From contig JAKARB010000016.1 in assembly GCA_021819435.1 (NCBI GenBank), forward strand, positions 1 through 64,000: a DNA stretch of 64,000 bases, in the 5' to 3' direction. Each line of letters opens with the position of its first letter. The stretch's first letter is position 1. Positions 27,306 to 34,618 of the stretch are shown here, in pieces. The position numbers were made by a program, and so were the translations under genes. The DNA is from Pseudomonadota bacterium. GTDB lineage: Bacteria; Pseudomonadota; Gammaproteobacteria; Burkholderiales; Burkholderiaceae_C. The notes under the pieces were generated by a model. The model made no database searches and was not told the origin of the DNA. It saw only the letters and a list, made by a program, of their open reading frames with translations.

Positions 27306-28595
27306 TCAGCGCAGGTTGCCGGAAATGAACTCGCCATGCGGCATGTCCAGGCCATCGGCTGCCGAATACACCTTGGTCACCTGGCGGCTGGCCACATCGA
27401 TCTTGAGGATGTAGTTGCTGTAATAGCTGGAGACGTAGGCGAAGCGCTTGTCGTTGGTCAGGCTGATGACGTGCGCCACCTTGAAGTCAGCGGGCAGGTC
27501 AACGCCGGGCTTCAGCCGCTTGAGCAACTTCGGCGCGTTCTGCTCGCTGATGTCGAAGAACGAGATGTAGCCCGGGCCGACGTTGCCATCGAGGGTGTCT
27601 TCTTCGGCCACGATCAGCGTGTTGCCCACCACCGCCACGTCGGACGCGGGCCGATACACGCCACTGCCATCGATCGAGTCGGTCGGGCCGAGCACGCGCA
27701 CGGCCTGCATGCGCGCCACGTCAAGGCGCCAGACGCTGGGGCCGATCACCGAGGCGCCTGAGGGCGTCCGGCTGGTTGGGCCTGCTTGCATGGTGCCGAT
27801 GTAGGCGTAGCGGTCGTCCACCCAGGTGGTGAAGTGGGAGAACGCGGCATATTGGCTGCGCGTGCCCAGGGTGATGCTGCCCACCTGGAACAGGCTGCCG
27901 GTATTGCGGTTGGGCACATACACCTTGACCTGGTTCAGGTCGAATTGATAAGGGGCGCTCAGGCCAATCCAGCCGCTCGGGTTGAAATAAATGCCATGCA
28001 GCTGCCGGCTGTCGTTGCCAAAACTCTGCTTGCGAACGATTTGATTCGTTTTGTTGTTCAGAACATAAATGTTCGAATTCGTGTACCCGGTGAGATAGGT
28101 GAAATCGGTGCCAGGCAGCAGCGTGGGGCCATGGATCTGGGCGTAAGTCGGGAACCAGGCCGACGGCACAGGCGGGATGGGCTGCGACGGAGACGTCTGC
28201 GTGGGCACCGGAACGGTGGAAAGCTCACCCGGTTCACCCATGGGGATGAAGGACTCGACCGACACGTGGGCGGTGCGTTGCGCCCAGTCCACCATGTCGA
28301 GGTGCAGCGCGGCAACCTTGGTGCCTTCTGCTGCGTTCGCATCGGTAGAAATGAAGATCTTGCTGCGATCAGGCGTGATCCAGCTGTGCTGGCAAACCAC
28401 GTCGGGCCAATTGCCCATGTGCTTGAGCGGGGTGATCACCATCTCGTCGGTGTCGACGTTGATGAGGATCAGGTCGCAATGCATCATGTTCACAGCGGAC
28501 ATGACCTGGTGGGTCTCGCCGTTGTGAGCGTGGGCGGAGGTGGCGGCGAGAGCGGCGGTCAACAGGCCCGCCAGAGCGATTGTTTTGAGTTTCAT
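27306..28595 (-). CDS. Secreted beta-propeller protein of unknown function
   Basis: A 429-aa exported protein with signal peptide (LKTIALAGLLTAALAATSAHA) followed by a His-containing start HNGETHQVMSAVNMMHCD. Repeats such as IYVLNNKTNQIVRKQSFG, YISFFDISEQNAPK and ILKIDVASRQVTKVYS fit a YncE/WD40-like propeller. The start at 28595 follows AGAGG and opens at the signal peptide. It heads the diiron oxygenase operon and may bind a metal or ligand outside the cytoplasm; no catalytic motif is visible. Confidence 0.75.
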   Translation of the reverse strand: MKLKTIALAGLLTAALAATSAHAHNGETHQVMSAVNMMHCDLILINVDTDEMVITPLKHMGNWPDVVCQHSWITPDRSKIFISTDANAAEGTKVAALHLDMVDWAQRTAHVSVESFIPMGEPGELSTVPVPTQTSPSQPIPPVPSAWFPTYAQIHGPTLLPGTDFTYLTGYTNSNIYVLNNKTNQIVRKQSFGNDSRQLHGIYFNPSGWIGLSAPYQFDLNQVKVYVPNRNTGSLFQVGSITLGTRSQYAAFSHFTTWVDDRYAYIGTMQAGPTSRTPSGASVIGPSVWRLDVARMQAVRVLGPTDSIDGSGVYRPASDVAVVGNTLIVAEEDTLDGNVGPGYISFFDISEQNAPKLLKRLKPGVDLPADFKVAHVISLTNDKRFAYVSSYYSNYILKIDVASRQVTKVYSAADGLDMPHGEFISGNLR

Positions 28596-28660
28596 GCTGG
28601 TTTTCCTCTGATTGAATGAAATGGAATACATGGGTCCTCCCTTTTTTGTTTTGAATCGAA

Positions 28661-28689
28661 ACGATATCGTCGAAAAAAAACGGCGTCAA
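28661..28689 (-). promoter_or_regulatory. Promoter of the propeller/diiron oxygenase operon with palindromic operator
   Basis: On the minus strand TTGACG (28689-28684), a 17-bp spacer and TATCGT (28666-28661) form a good sigma-70 promoter about 66 bp before the start codon. The -10 lies within the perfect palindrome ACGATATCGT (28661-28670), so a repressor bound there would block transcription. The region is AT-rich compared with its surroundings. Confidence 0.6.
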
Positions 28690-28784
28690 CTTCGTTTTAG
28701 GGGGTAACCGGACAACATGCAACGCATGGCTAAAAAACGCCAACACCCTGCGAGCCCGACGGCTGTTACCCCTTGGAAGAGACA

Positions 28785-29054
28785 TCAGTCACAGTTTTGC
28801 AACTCAATGATGGCAAAGCCCGTTTCGGCGATTTCGGCCTCGACCTGGGGCAGTGCGAACTCGGTGTGGCAGAAGCGACATTCCTGCGAGGTGAGCTGCT
28901 CAGGCGGCACGCCCTTGGCCGCGAGGTAGCGCCGGCCATGCTCGAGCACCAGGCCCGGGTCCTTGTCAGCGTCCTGGTCTCGCACGAGGATGTCGAAGTG
29001 CATTCGGCGGCCATCGGGGCGGCGCACATAGGTGTCGAAAACAGCGATCTTCAT
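28785..29054 (-). CDS. DUF2024 family protein
   Basis: An 89-aa small protein beginning MKIAVFDTYVRRPDGRRMHFDILV, the characteristic DUF2024 opening. It carries a Cys pair in SQECRFCHTEF that could bind metal. The start at 29054 is chosen because the upstream 24 codons overlap the redoxin gene's end. The function of the family is unknown. It follows the redoxin gene by 26 bp. Confidence 0.8.
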   Translation of the reverse strand: MKIAVFDTYVRRPDGRRMHFDILVRDQDADKDPGLVLEHGRRYLAAKGVPPEQLTSQECRFCHTEFALPQVEAEIAETGFAIIELQNCD

Positions 29055-29080
29055 GGTGGTCTCGTCGGTGGTTGATGGGG

Positions 29081-29617
29081 TCAGATCGGGATGCACACCG
29101 CGCCGGCATCGGCCCCGGGGCGCCATGCGGGAACCTGTGCAGCGCCATCCTGTGACGCGCCGGGCTGGCGCTCGATCAAGCCTCCCAGCAAGGCGCCCAG
29201 GCGCAGGTCATCGAGGTGGCCGAAGTGCTGGAGCACGAGCTCGCCATCGCGGTCAAAGACCATCAGCGTCGGGGTGCCCTCCAAAGCCCATGCCTGCATG
29301 GTCTGGGGCAACACCGAGCCTTCGAGCGCACGATCGATGGCAATGGGGAAGGGCAGCCTGTACTCGTGCACGAAGGCACGCAAGGCGTCGGGCGTCATCA
29401 CATGGTGATGCTCGAACACGCTGTGCAGGCCGATGACCACGAGGTCGTCACGCGAGAAGGTGAGGTGCAGGTTGCGCGCCTGAGGCAGGCTGAGCGTGGC
29501 ACAACCTCGGCACAGCATCTGGAATGCGGTGACCAGCACCACCCGGCCGCGCAAAGCGGGCAGGCTCAGGGGCTCATCGGTGTTGAGCCATTCGCTGGCA
29601 TCGATTTCGAATGACAT
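29081..29617 (-). CDS. Thioredoxin-like redoxin (AhpC/TSA or TlpA type)
   Basis: A 178-aa thioredoxin-fold protein without a signal peptide. The active site is CRGC in FQMLCRGCATLSLPQ, with the cis-proline region EGTPTLMVFDRDGELV. This suggests a cytoplasmic thiol reductase or peroxidase. It lies between an AhpD-like protein and DUF2024 in the same direction, suggesting a shared thiol or peroxide chemistry. Confidence 0.8.
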   Translation of the reverse strand: MSFEIDASEWLNTDEPLSLPALRGRVVLVTAFQMLCRGCATLSLPQARNLHLTFSRDDLVVIGLHSVFEHHHVMTPDALRAFVHEYRLPFPIAIDRALEGSVLPQTMQAWALEGTPTLMVFDRDGELVLQHFGHLDDLRLGALLGGLIERQPGASQDGAAQVPAWRPGADAGAVCIPI

Positions 29618-29655
29618 GGCGACGGTGGGGTTGGTTGCGGTGATGCGCGCCTGAA

Positions 29656-29680
29656 CGCCCCGCCCGGGTTGGGCGGGGCG
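29656..29680. other. Strong GC hairpin after the AhpD-like gene
   Basis: CGCCCCGCCC (29656-29665), a 5-nt loop and GGGCGGGGCG (29671-29680) form a perfect 10-bp stem. It is nested inside a second pair, CGCGCCTGA (29646-29654) and TCAGGCGCG (29700-29708). With no T-run it may act as an mRNA stabiliser or attenuator between the two genes. Confidence 0.45.
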
Positions 29681-29716
29681 GGGTGCCGGCGGGCCGTTCT
29701 CAGGCGCGAGCCGGGG

Positions 29717-30250
29717 TCACTTCAGGGCGACCTTGGGGAAGTCGACGGGGATGTCCAGCGCGACGTTGATGTAGTTGGTGTAGAGGTTCAGGGCCACGTG
29801 GGCCAGGATCTCGACGACCTGCTCATCCTTGAAGCCGACCTCTTGCAGGTTGGCCACGTCGGCATCACTGACCTGGGCGCGCTGCTCGACCACCTTGAGC
29901 GCGAAGGCCAGGGCGGCGGCTGTCTTCGGGTCGGACGACTGGCCGACTTGTGCGGAAGCCATCTCGGCGGCCGAGGCGCCAGCGTTCTGGCCCAGCACGG
30001 TGTGCGCGGCCAGGCAGTACTCGCAGCGGTTGCGGTTGGCGATGGCCACGGCGATCTGCTCGCCAAGCTTGGCGCCGAGCGTGCCTTGGCCCAGGGCGCC
30101 GAAAGCGGCCCACATGCTTTGCAGCGCAGCCGGCGAATTGGCCACGGCCTTGAACATGTTGGGGGTGGCGCCAAAGGCCTTCTGGATCTGGCCGAGCAGG
30201 GGCTGGCTGGCGGCGGGGGCGAGTTGGGTGTTGATGTTGACGCGGGGCAT
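29717..30250 (-). CDS. Carboxymuconolactone decarboxylase / AhpD-like peroxidase
   Basis: A 177-aa all-helical protein with the AhpD catalytic motif CEYCLAAHT (Glu-Cys-x2-Cys-x3-His region, about 79-87). AhpD-like proteins reduce peroxidase partners or act on peroxides. The start at 30250 follows AAGGAG; the longer frame overlaps the neighbouring gene. The adjacent redoxin may be its redox partner. Confidence 0.87.
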   Translation of the reverse strand: MPRVNINTQLAPAASQPLLGQIQKAFGATPNMFKAVANSPAALQSMWAAFGALGQGTLGAKLGEQIAVAIANRNRCEYCLAAHTVLGQNAGASAAEMASAQVGQSSDPKTAAALAFALKVVEQRAQVSDADVANLQEVGFKDEQVVEILAHVALNLYTNYINVALDIPVDFPKVALK

Positions 30251-30332
30251 GGTGATCTCCTTGGGAGTCAGGGGGGTTGAGTGAGAAAGACAGGGGATGA
30301 AATACGTGGGATGAAAGAGCCTGGCGCCGAGG

Positions 30333-31097
30333 TCAGCGATTGACCTTGCCTGGCAGGGACAGGTCGCCGGAAGCAACCTTGAAAACGTTGGTCACGCACA
30401 GCAGCGGGTTGTGCACGCTGGCGTTGACGCGCAGCGCGGCGGTCACGCCATCGAAGGCCCCAGCCTCGACCGCACCGATGTCATCGAAGGGCACGCGCAC
30501 TTCGACGGTCTCGTTCTTGAAGGTCGGCGACCAGCCCGGGCTGTCGATCAAGATGGGCAGGCCGGGCCAGGTCTTGGGCAGGCGCGGCTTGGCGCCTTCG
30601 GGGATGTCGACCACCTTCAGGGCGCCCTTGCCGCAGGCGTCGTCGGGCTGCAGCACCACCCAGTGCGAGTGCCAGACGTTGCCGTCGTTGCCCGGGTTGC
30701 CGTCGCCGTTTTCGTCGAACAAGGGGGTGTCGTCGAAGTCAGGGTGCGAGGTCACGGCGAAGGCCAGGATGCCAGCCTTGGGCTCGAAGCCGACCACGGA
30801 CGGGTCGAGGCTGGTGGGCCAAACGTAAGAGAACACCGAGCTGCCAGCGAGCTTGCCGGACTTGGTCGGGTGGGTCGCGCCGGCCTTGCCAGACACGGCC
30901 ATGTGGAAGATGGCGACCTTGCCATCCGTGCTGACGCGGGTGTGCACCACATCGAAGGGGGCCTGGACAGCCTTCTTGGCCTCGGTGGGGATGCCACCGT
31001 GGTGGCCCGAGTCGTGGGCTTGTGCGCTGCTGGCCGCGCCGCCGATCAGGCCGGCGAGCAACAGGGCAGACAAGAAGGATGGCTTCAACGCTTGCAT
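30333..31097 (-). CDS. Secreted protein of unknown function
   Basis: A 254-aa exported protein with signal peptide (FLSALLLAGLIGGAASSAQA) and His-rich start HDSGHHGG. An acidic stretch FDENGDGNPGNDGN resembles a calcium loop. The rest contains beta-rich segments and two cysteines (ACGKG, LLCVTN). I do not recognise a family. It is divergent from an AraC gene, with putative direct-repeat sites between them, so it is probably the first gene of the regulated operon. Confidence 0.7.
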   Translation of the reverse strand: MQALKPSFLSALLLAGLIGGAASSAQAHDSGHHGGIPTEAKKAVQAPFDVVHTRVSTDGKVAIFHMAVSGKAGATHPTKSGKLAGSSVFSYVWPTSLDPSVVGFEPKAGILAFAVTSHPDFDDTPLFDENGDGNPGNDGNVWHSHWVVLQPDDACGKGALKVVDIPEGAKPRLPKTWPGLPILIDSPGWSPTFKNETVEVRVPFDDIGAVEAGAFDGVTAALRVNASVHNPLLCVTNVFKVASGDLSLPGKVNR

Positions 31098-31164
31098 GAG
31101 GTCCTCTGTGTGAAAAGTGAGAGTGAAGCCAGTGTCATGGGCGCAACCGTATTCGTTGATACAG

Positions 31165-31192
31165 TTCGTACGCACGACATACCACTTCGTAC
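31165..31192. promoter_or_regulatory. Direct repeats, candidate AraC-type operator
   Basis: TTCGTAC occurs at 31165-31171 and 31186-31192, spaced 21 bp apart (two helical turns), each preceded by CAG or CAC. This geometry is typical of AraC-family half-sites. It lies between the divergent secreted-protein gene and the araC-like gene. Confidence 0.5.
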
Positions 31193-31202
31193 AGGCCACC
31201 CC

Positions 31203-32084
31203 ATGCAAGCCGCACCGCCCATCGACCGCCTCTCCGGCATCCTCGAACGCTTCCGGGTCCAGGCGCAGTTGCACCACACGGGCGCGCTGTGCGGGCTCAA
31301 CCATTTCGACGCGTGCGATGGCCACGGCTACCTGCATGTGCTGCGGCGCGGCACGCTGGAGGTGAGCCACCCCGGCGCGCGCGAGGTGCCGACCACGCTG
31401 CGTTTCGACGAGCCGACGCTGCTGCTCTACCCGCGTCCCTTCACCCACCGCTTCCACAACCCGCCGGTGGACGGCTCTGACTTCACCTGCGCACGACTTG
31501 CCTTCGATGGCGGCGAGCGCAACCCCTTGGCGCGCGCGTTGCCACCGCTGATCGCTTTGCCACTGGCGCGCGTGCAGGGCCTCGACTCCGCGCTGGAGCT
31601 GCTCTTCGCCGAGACTGACCGCGTGCGCTGCGGCCAGCGCCTGCTGGCTGATCGGCTCTTCGAAGTGGTGGTGCTCAAATTGCTGCGCTGGCTGCTCGAC
31701 CACCCGCAGGAAGCGGGCATCAGCCCCGGGCTCATCACCGGCCTGTCAGACCCCCGGCTCGCCCGCGCGCTGGTCGCCGTGCATGACGCGCCGGGCGAAG
31801 CCTGGTCGCTGGAGCGCATGGCCGAATGCGCTGGCATGTCGCGCACGGTCTTCGCCAACGCTTTCCGCGAAGTCGTGGGCCAGACACCGGCCGATTACCT
31901 CACCGACTGGCGCATCGCGCTGGCACAAAGCCGGCTGCGCGAAGGCCGACCCATCAAGGTGCTTGCCGAGGAATTGGGTTACGCCAACCCGTCGGCGCTG
32001 TCGCGCGCGTTCAGCGCCCGCACGGGGTTGTCACCGCGCGACTGGCTCAAGCAAGAAGCCCAACGCGAACCCGCCAGGGCGTGA
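31203..32084 (+). CDS. AraC-family regulator with cupin ligand domain (CFTR-like)
   Basis: A 293-aa regulator with an N-terminal cupin-like domain (about 10-125, AraC_binding_2/cupin_6 type) and a C-terminal double helix-turn-helix with MAECAGMSRTVFANAFRE and LGYANPSALSRAFSARTG. It is divergent from the 30333-31097 gene and probably controls the long minus-strand redox run downstream. A good match of 21-bp-spaced direct repeats lies in the intergenic region. Confidence 0.87.
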   Translation: MQAAPPIDRLSGILERFRVQAQLHHTGALCGLNHFDACDGHGYLHVLRRGTLEVSHPGAREVPTTLRFDEPTLLLYPRPFTHRFHNPPVDGSDFTCARLAFDGGERNPLARALPPLIALPLARVQGLDSALELLFAETDRVRCGQRLLADRLFEVVVLKLLRWLLDHPQEAGISPGLITGLSDPRLARALVAVHDAPGEAWSLERMAECAGMSRTVFANAFREVVGQTPADYLTDWRIALAQSRLREGRPIKVLAEELGYANPSALSRAFSARTGLSPRDWLKQEAQREPARA

Positions 32085-32153
32085 AGGCCGAAGCGACCAG
32101 CGGGTGACAATGCACTCGCACGAATCCGCCCTCGGCGGGCGCAAGGAGATGGC

Positions 32154-33956
32154 ATGGCGGTGGACGGCGGGAGCAGCGACCTGCTGCAAGTGGTGATGCT
32201 GCTGAGCGCGGCGGTGGTGGCGGTGCCGCTGTTCAAGCGGCTCGGCCTCGGCTCGGTGCTGGGCTACCTGGCGGCGGGCCTGGCCATCGGGCCCTTCGGG
32301 CTGGCCTGGTTCCGCGACCCGCACACCATCCTGCACACCGCCGAGCTCGGCGTGGTGATGTTCCTCTTCCTCATCGGCCTGGAGATGCGCCCTTCGCACC
32401 TGTGGAGCCTGCGCCGCGCCATCTTCGGCCTCGGCAGCCTGCAAGTGGTGGTCTGCGGCGCGTTGATGACGCTGGTGGGCATGGGCTTCGGCTTTGCGTG
32501 GCAGGTCTCGCTCATCAGCGCGATGGGCTTCGTGCTCACCTCCACCGCCATCGTCATGCAACTGCTGGGCGAGCGCGGCGACGTGGCCGCGCCGCGTGGT
32601 CAGAAGATCGTCGCCATCCTGCTCTTCGAAGACCTGCTGATCGTGCCGCTGCTGGCCCTGGTGGCCTTGCTCGCACCCGCTTCGGCGGCCCATGGCGACG
32701 GGACGGGTGCGGCGGGCACGAACTGGGGCGCCATCGGCCTGGCTCTGGGCGCGGTGGGCGTGCTGGTGGCCGCCGGACGGTGGCTGCTCAACCCGATGTT
32801 CCAGGTGCTGGCCCGCTCGAAGGCCCGCGAGGTGATGACCGCCGCCGCCCTGCTCGTGGTGCTGGGCGCCGCCCTGCTGATGCAGCTGGGTGGCCTGTCG
32901 ATGGCCATGGGCGCCTTCCTGGCCGGCGTGCTGTTGTCTGAGTCGACCTTCCGCCACCAGCTCGAAGCCGACGTGGAGCCCTTCCGTGGCCTGCTGCTGG
33001 GCCTGTTCTTCCTGGGCGTGGGCATGTCGCTGGACCTGTCCGTGGTGGCCGCCAACTGGCCGCTCATCGCCGCTGGCGTGCTCTCGCTGATGGGCACCAA
33101 GGCCCTGTGCATCTACGTGGTGGCGCGGCTGGCGAAGAGCTCGCACGCCGACGCGCTCGACCGCGCCGTGCTGATGGCGCAGGGCGGCGAGTTCGCCTTC
33201 GTGCTGTTCGCCGCCGCGATGGCCGCCGGCGTGATCGACCCCGTGGTCAACGCCAACATGACGGCCATCATCGTGCTGTCGATGGCGCTGACGCCGCTGA
33301 GCGTGCTGCTGCACAAGCGCTTCGCCAAGTCCGACACCGTGTCGATGGACGGCGTGGAAGCGGTCAGCGAGCACACGGCCAACGTGCTCATCATCGGCTT
33401 CGGCCGCGTCGGCCAGATCGCCAGCCAGGGCGTGCTCGCGCGCGGCGCCACGCTGACCATCATCGACCACGACACCCAGGTCATCCGCGACACATCCGCT
33501 TATGGCTTCAAGGTGTACTACGGCGACGGCAGCCGGCCCGAGGTGCTGCACGCGGCGGGCGCCCACCAGGCCTGCGCGGTGCTCGTGTGCGTTGACGACA
33601 AGGCAGCGGCCACGCGCATCGCCGAGAACGCGAAGCACGTCTGCCCGCAGGCCCAGGTCATCATCCGCGCCTACGACCGCGAACACGCGGTGGAGCTGGC
33701 CAAGGCCGGCGCCGACATCTATGTGCGCGAGACCTTCGAGTCGGCCATGGTGCTGGGCCGCGAAGCGGTGCTGGCCACCGGCGCCAGCGTGGAAGAAGCC
33801 GACGAGGTGATGGCGCGCGTGCGCCGACGCGACGCCGAGCGCTTCGAGCTGGAGGTGGCCGGAGGCCTGTTCGCCGGCCGCCAACTGGTGCTGGGCAACA
33901 TGGTGAAGCGGCAACACCAGATCGAAGCCAGCCCGGCTGCAAGCACCGCCAGTTGA
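32154..33956 (+). CDS. Monovalent cation:proton antiporter, CPA2 family, KefB/C-like
   Basis: A 600-aa inner-membrane antiporter with about twelve transmembrane segments up to residue 390 and a TrkA-N (RCK) NAD-binding domain at about 400-520 (VLIIGFGRVGQIASQ). The N-terminus GSVLGYLAAGLAIGPFGL and the GVILF-type segment FLIGLEM are family hallmarks. KefB/C-like proteins release K+ in exchange for H+ under electrophile stress. The adjacent flavodoxin-like gene may encode a regulatory partner, as KefF/KefG do. Ribosome binding site AAGGAG precedes the ATG. Confidence 0.92.
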   Translation: MAVDGGSSDLLQVVMLLSAAVVAVPLFKRLGLGSVLGYLAAGLAIGPFGLAWFRDPHTILHTAELGVVMFLFLIGLEMRPSHLWSLRRAIFGLGSLQVVVCGALMTLVGMGFGFAWQVSLISAMGFVLTSTAIVMQLLGERGDVAAPRGQKIVAILLFEDLLIVPLLALVALLAPASAAHGDGTGAAGTNWGAIGLALGAVGVLVAAGRWLLNPMFQVLARSKAREVMTAAALLVVLGAALLMQLGGLSMAMGAFLAGVLLSESTFRHQLEADVEPFRGLLLGLFFLGVGMSLDLSVVAANWPLIAAGVLSLMGTKALCIYVVARLAKSSHADALDRAVLMAQGGEFAFVLFAAAMAAGVIDPVVNANMTAIIVLSMALTPLSVLLHKRFAKSDTVSMDGVEAVSEHTANVLIIGFGRVGQIASQGVLARGATLTIIDHDTQVIRDTSAYGFKVYYGDGSRPEVLHAAGAHQACAVLVCVDDKAAATRIAENAKHVCPQAQVIIRAYDREHAVELAKAGADIYVRETFESAMVLGREAVLATGASVEEADEVMARVRRRDAERFELEVAGGLFAGRQLVLGNMVKRQHQIEASPAASTAS

Positions 33957-33970
33957 AGGCCCGGCCCGCC

Positions 33971-34462
33971 ATGCGCACCCTGCTCATCGTCTACCACTCG
34001 CAGACTGGCGGCACCCGGCAGATGGCCGAGGCCGCAGCCGAAGGCGCGCGCGAAGAGGGCAGCGTCGACGTGCGCCTGCTGCACGCGTCGCAAGCCGGTC
34101 CCGACGACGTGCTGCATGCCGACGGCTACCTCTTCGCCACGCCCGAGAACCTCGCTGCCATCAGCGGCCAGCTCAAGGATTTTTTCGACCGCAGCTACTA
34201 CCCCGTGCTCGACCGCCTCAACGGCCGGCCCTACGCCAGCCTGATCTGCGCGGGCAGCGACGGCCACAACGCGGCGCGGCAGATCGAGCGCATCGCCACC
34301 GGGTGGCGGCTCAAGGCCGTGGCCGAGCCGCTGATCGTGTGCACGCATGCGCAAACGCCCGAAGCCATCCTCGCGGCCAAGCGCATCGGCGAGGAAGAGC
34401 TGATGGGGTGCAGGGCCTTGGGGGAGTCGATGGCAGCGGGGTTGGGGTTGGGGGTGTTTTGA
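33971..34462 (+). CDS. Flavodoxin-like / NADPH-dependent FMN reductase
   Basis: A 163-aa flavodoxin-fold protein with FMN phosphate loop YHSQTGGTRQMA near the N-terminus and ATPENLAAISGQLKDFFDRSYY. It starts 14 bp after the antiporter gene. KefF-type proteins are flavodoxin-like ancillary subunits of K+ efflux systems, so a similar partnership is plausible here but is inference from position. Confidence 0.82.
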   Translation: MRTLLIVYHSQTGGTRQMAEAAAEGAREEGSVDVRLLHASQAGPDDVLHADGYLFATPENLAAISGQLKDFFDRSYYPVLDRLNGRPYASLICAGSDGHNAARQIERIATGWRLKAVAEPLIVCTHAQTPEAILAAKRIGEEELMGCRALGESMAAGLGLGVF

Positions 34463-34498
34463 GGGGGCAAACCGGTCACCTGTGACACCCTTGCCCCC
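34463..34498 (+). terminator. Inverted repeat just after the flavodoxin-like gene
   Basis: GGGGGCAA (34463-34470) and TTGCCCCC (34491-34498) form an 8-bp stem around a loop that itself contains GTCAC/GTGAC. It begins at the stop codon; a weak T-rich tail follows. Confidence 0.5.
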
Positions 34499-34528
34499 GT
34501 CTTCTGCTGCTGGAGCAGCGAAGACCAG

Positions 34529-34578
34529 AGCCGGATCGGTCGGGCTTTTCCCCGGCTTAACGATCCGGCTTTGTTTTT
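34529..34578 (+). terminator. Intrinsic terminator on the plus strand before the CRISPR array
   Basis: AGCCGGATCG (34529-34538) and CGATCCGGCT (34561-34570) form a perfect 10-bp stem followed by TTGTTTTT (34571-34578). It ends the antiporter/flavodoxin unit and shields the array from antisense read-through. Confidence 0.8.
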
Positions 34579-34618
34579 GGTGAAGGCGTCTAGCGTTTAA
34601 AGAGAGTCGGTTGGATCG

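Noticed and set aside
32031..33917. 628-codon minus-strand frame opposite the antiporter gene
   Set aside because: It is the antisense shadow of a high-GC gene; its product is His/Gln/Ala-rich and without any domain, whereas the plus strand encodes a clear CPA2 antiporter.
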